Below, piece by piece: positions 32,102-32,345 of a stretch of 32,345 nt of DNA. Source of the stretch: Candidatus Hydrogenedentota bacterium (GTDB lineage: Bacteria; Hydrogenedentota; Hydrogenedentia; Hydrogenedentales; JAJRTN01). Positions within the stretch are counted from its first letter, which is position 1. Each line of letters begins with the position of its first letter. Below the pieces are notes generated by a model. That model was given only the letters and a program-made list of their open reading frames with translations, was not told where the DNA came from and did not search any database. Position numbers and translations under genes: made by a program. Where the stretch lies: the NCBI GenBank assembly GCA_024278275.1, contig JAJRTN010000185.1:1-32345 (forward strand), given 5' to 3'.

Positions 32102-32239
32102 ATATGGTTTCTGCATAACATCTTTGGACTGCGGAAGCGCGGCATAGCACCCCGTAGTCCCAAACGGCATAAGCTTTGTGGATGCCGGCGCTCAAGCCAT
32201 CTGCAAGACTTGGGAAGGGGATATGGTTTCAGCATAACA
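32102..32239. repeat. Direct repeat pair ATATGGTTTC[TA]GCATAACA
   Basis: Copies at 32102-32120 and 32221-32239 match at 18 of 19 bases, 119 bases apart. The DNA between them is rich in GCGGCAT-like strings and has no gene. They flank the upstream side of the cassette. Confidence 0.65.
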
Positions 32240-32281
32240 GACCGGCGTTTCTTCTCCACAAATCGTCCACGGGGCTTTTCT

Positions 32282-32311
32282 CGTTCCCACGGTCTGCAGA
32301 CCGTGGGAACG
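32282..32311. repeat. Perfect 30-bp palindrome (REP-like)
   Basis: CGTTCCCACGGTCTG is followed immediately by its exact reverse complement. A GC-rich palindrome of this type is usually dispersed in many copies in a genome; only one full copy is seen here. Confidence 0.75.
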
Positions 32312-32345
32312 CGTCGATAGGCCAAAAGGCAATTCCTACAGCACG

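Noticed and set aside
1-32345. CRISPR array
   Set aside because: The repeats seen are few, unevenly spaced and palindromic; no regular repeat-spacer pattern was noticed.

Overview
The window is GC-rich bacterial DNA, mostly compact genes. It has a PEP-CTERM surface protein, a Tat-signal Gfo/Idh/MocA oxidoreductase, Asp-box sialidase-like and GH9/GH43-like secreted proteins, a creatininase-family hydrolase, an AP-endonuclease-2-type sugar isomerase and a radical SAM/DUF2344 fusion. It also carries many short palindromic repeats. This combination suggests an uncultured heterotroph near the Planctomycetota, Lentisphaerota, Verrucomicrobiota or Hydrogenedentota. The placement is inference; no rRNA or taxonomic marker is present.

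Region 1 (1-5700, minus strand) is the most unusual part. A near-consensus promoter precedes five tandem small peptide genes. All five share an ungapped N-terminal pattern (M-[KM]-[HRY]-[IL]-x-x-[ILV]-[ST], then Ala14) but have different C-termini. They are followed by two GNAT acetyltransferases, a CPBP membrane protease, an ABC ATPase and an ABC-2 permease. The last gene, cut by the window edge, resembles the N-terminal part of SPASM-type peptide maturases. From the first GNAT onward the junctions overlap or nearly touch. The layout is that of a peptide (RiPP-like) biosynthesis, immunity and export operon of a type I do not recognise.

Region 2 (5.9-21.2 kb) is a polysaccharide and surface region. 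It holds a GH9 enzyme fused to an N-terminal FG-GAP/PQQ-like propeller, a PEP-CTERM protein, the radical SAM/DUF2344 fusion, a sialidase-like protein divergent from a Gfo/Idh/MocA oxidoreductase, a cold-shock protein, a 911-residue secreted protein of unknown function and a GH43-like protein.

Region 3 (21.2-28.4 kb) has thiG-thiH, a creatininase-family gene with a SpoU methyltransferase, a sugar isomerase, a small membrane protein and a RelE/ParE-Phd toxin-antitoxin pair. These are separated by repeat-rich stretches with decayed GxxExxY fragments and REP-like palindromes.

Region 4 (29.1-32.1 kb) looks like integron cassette DNA. A well-formed attC site lies between a 229-residue unknown protein and a two-gene unit made of an EcoRI-type adenine methyltransferase and a DUF262/HNH nuclease. 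The first bases of that two-gene unit are the exact reverse complement of the attC R'' box, as expected for a cassette. No integrase is visible.
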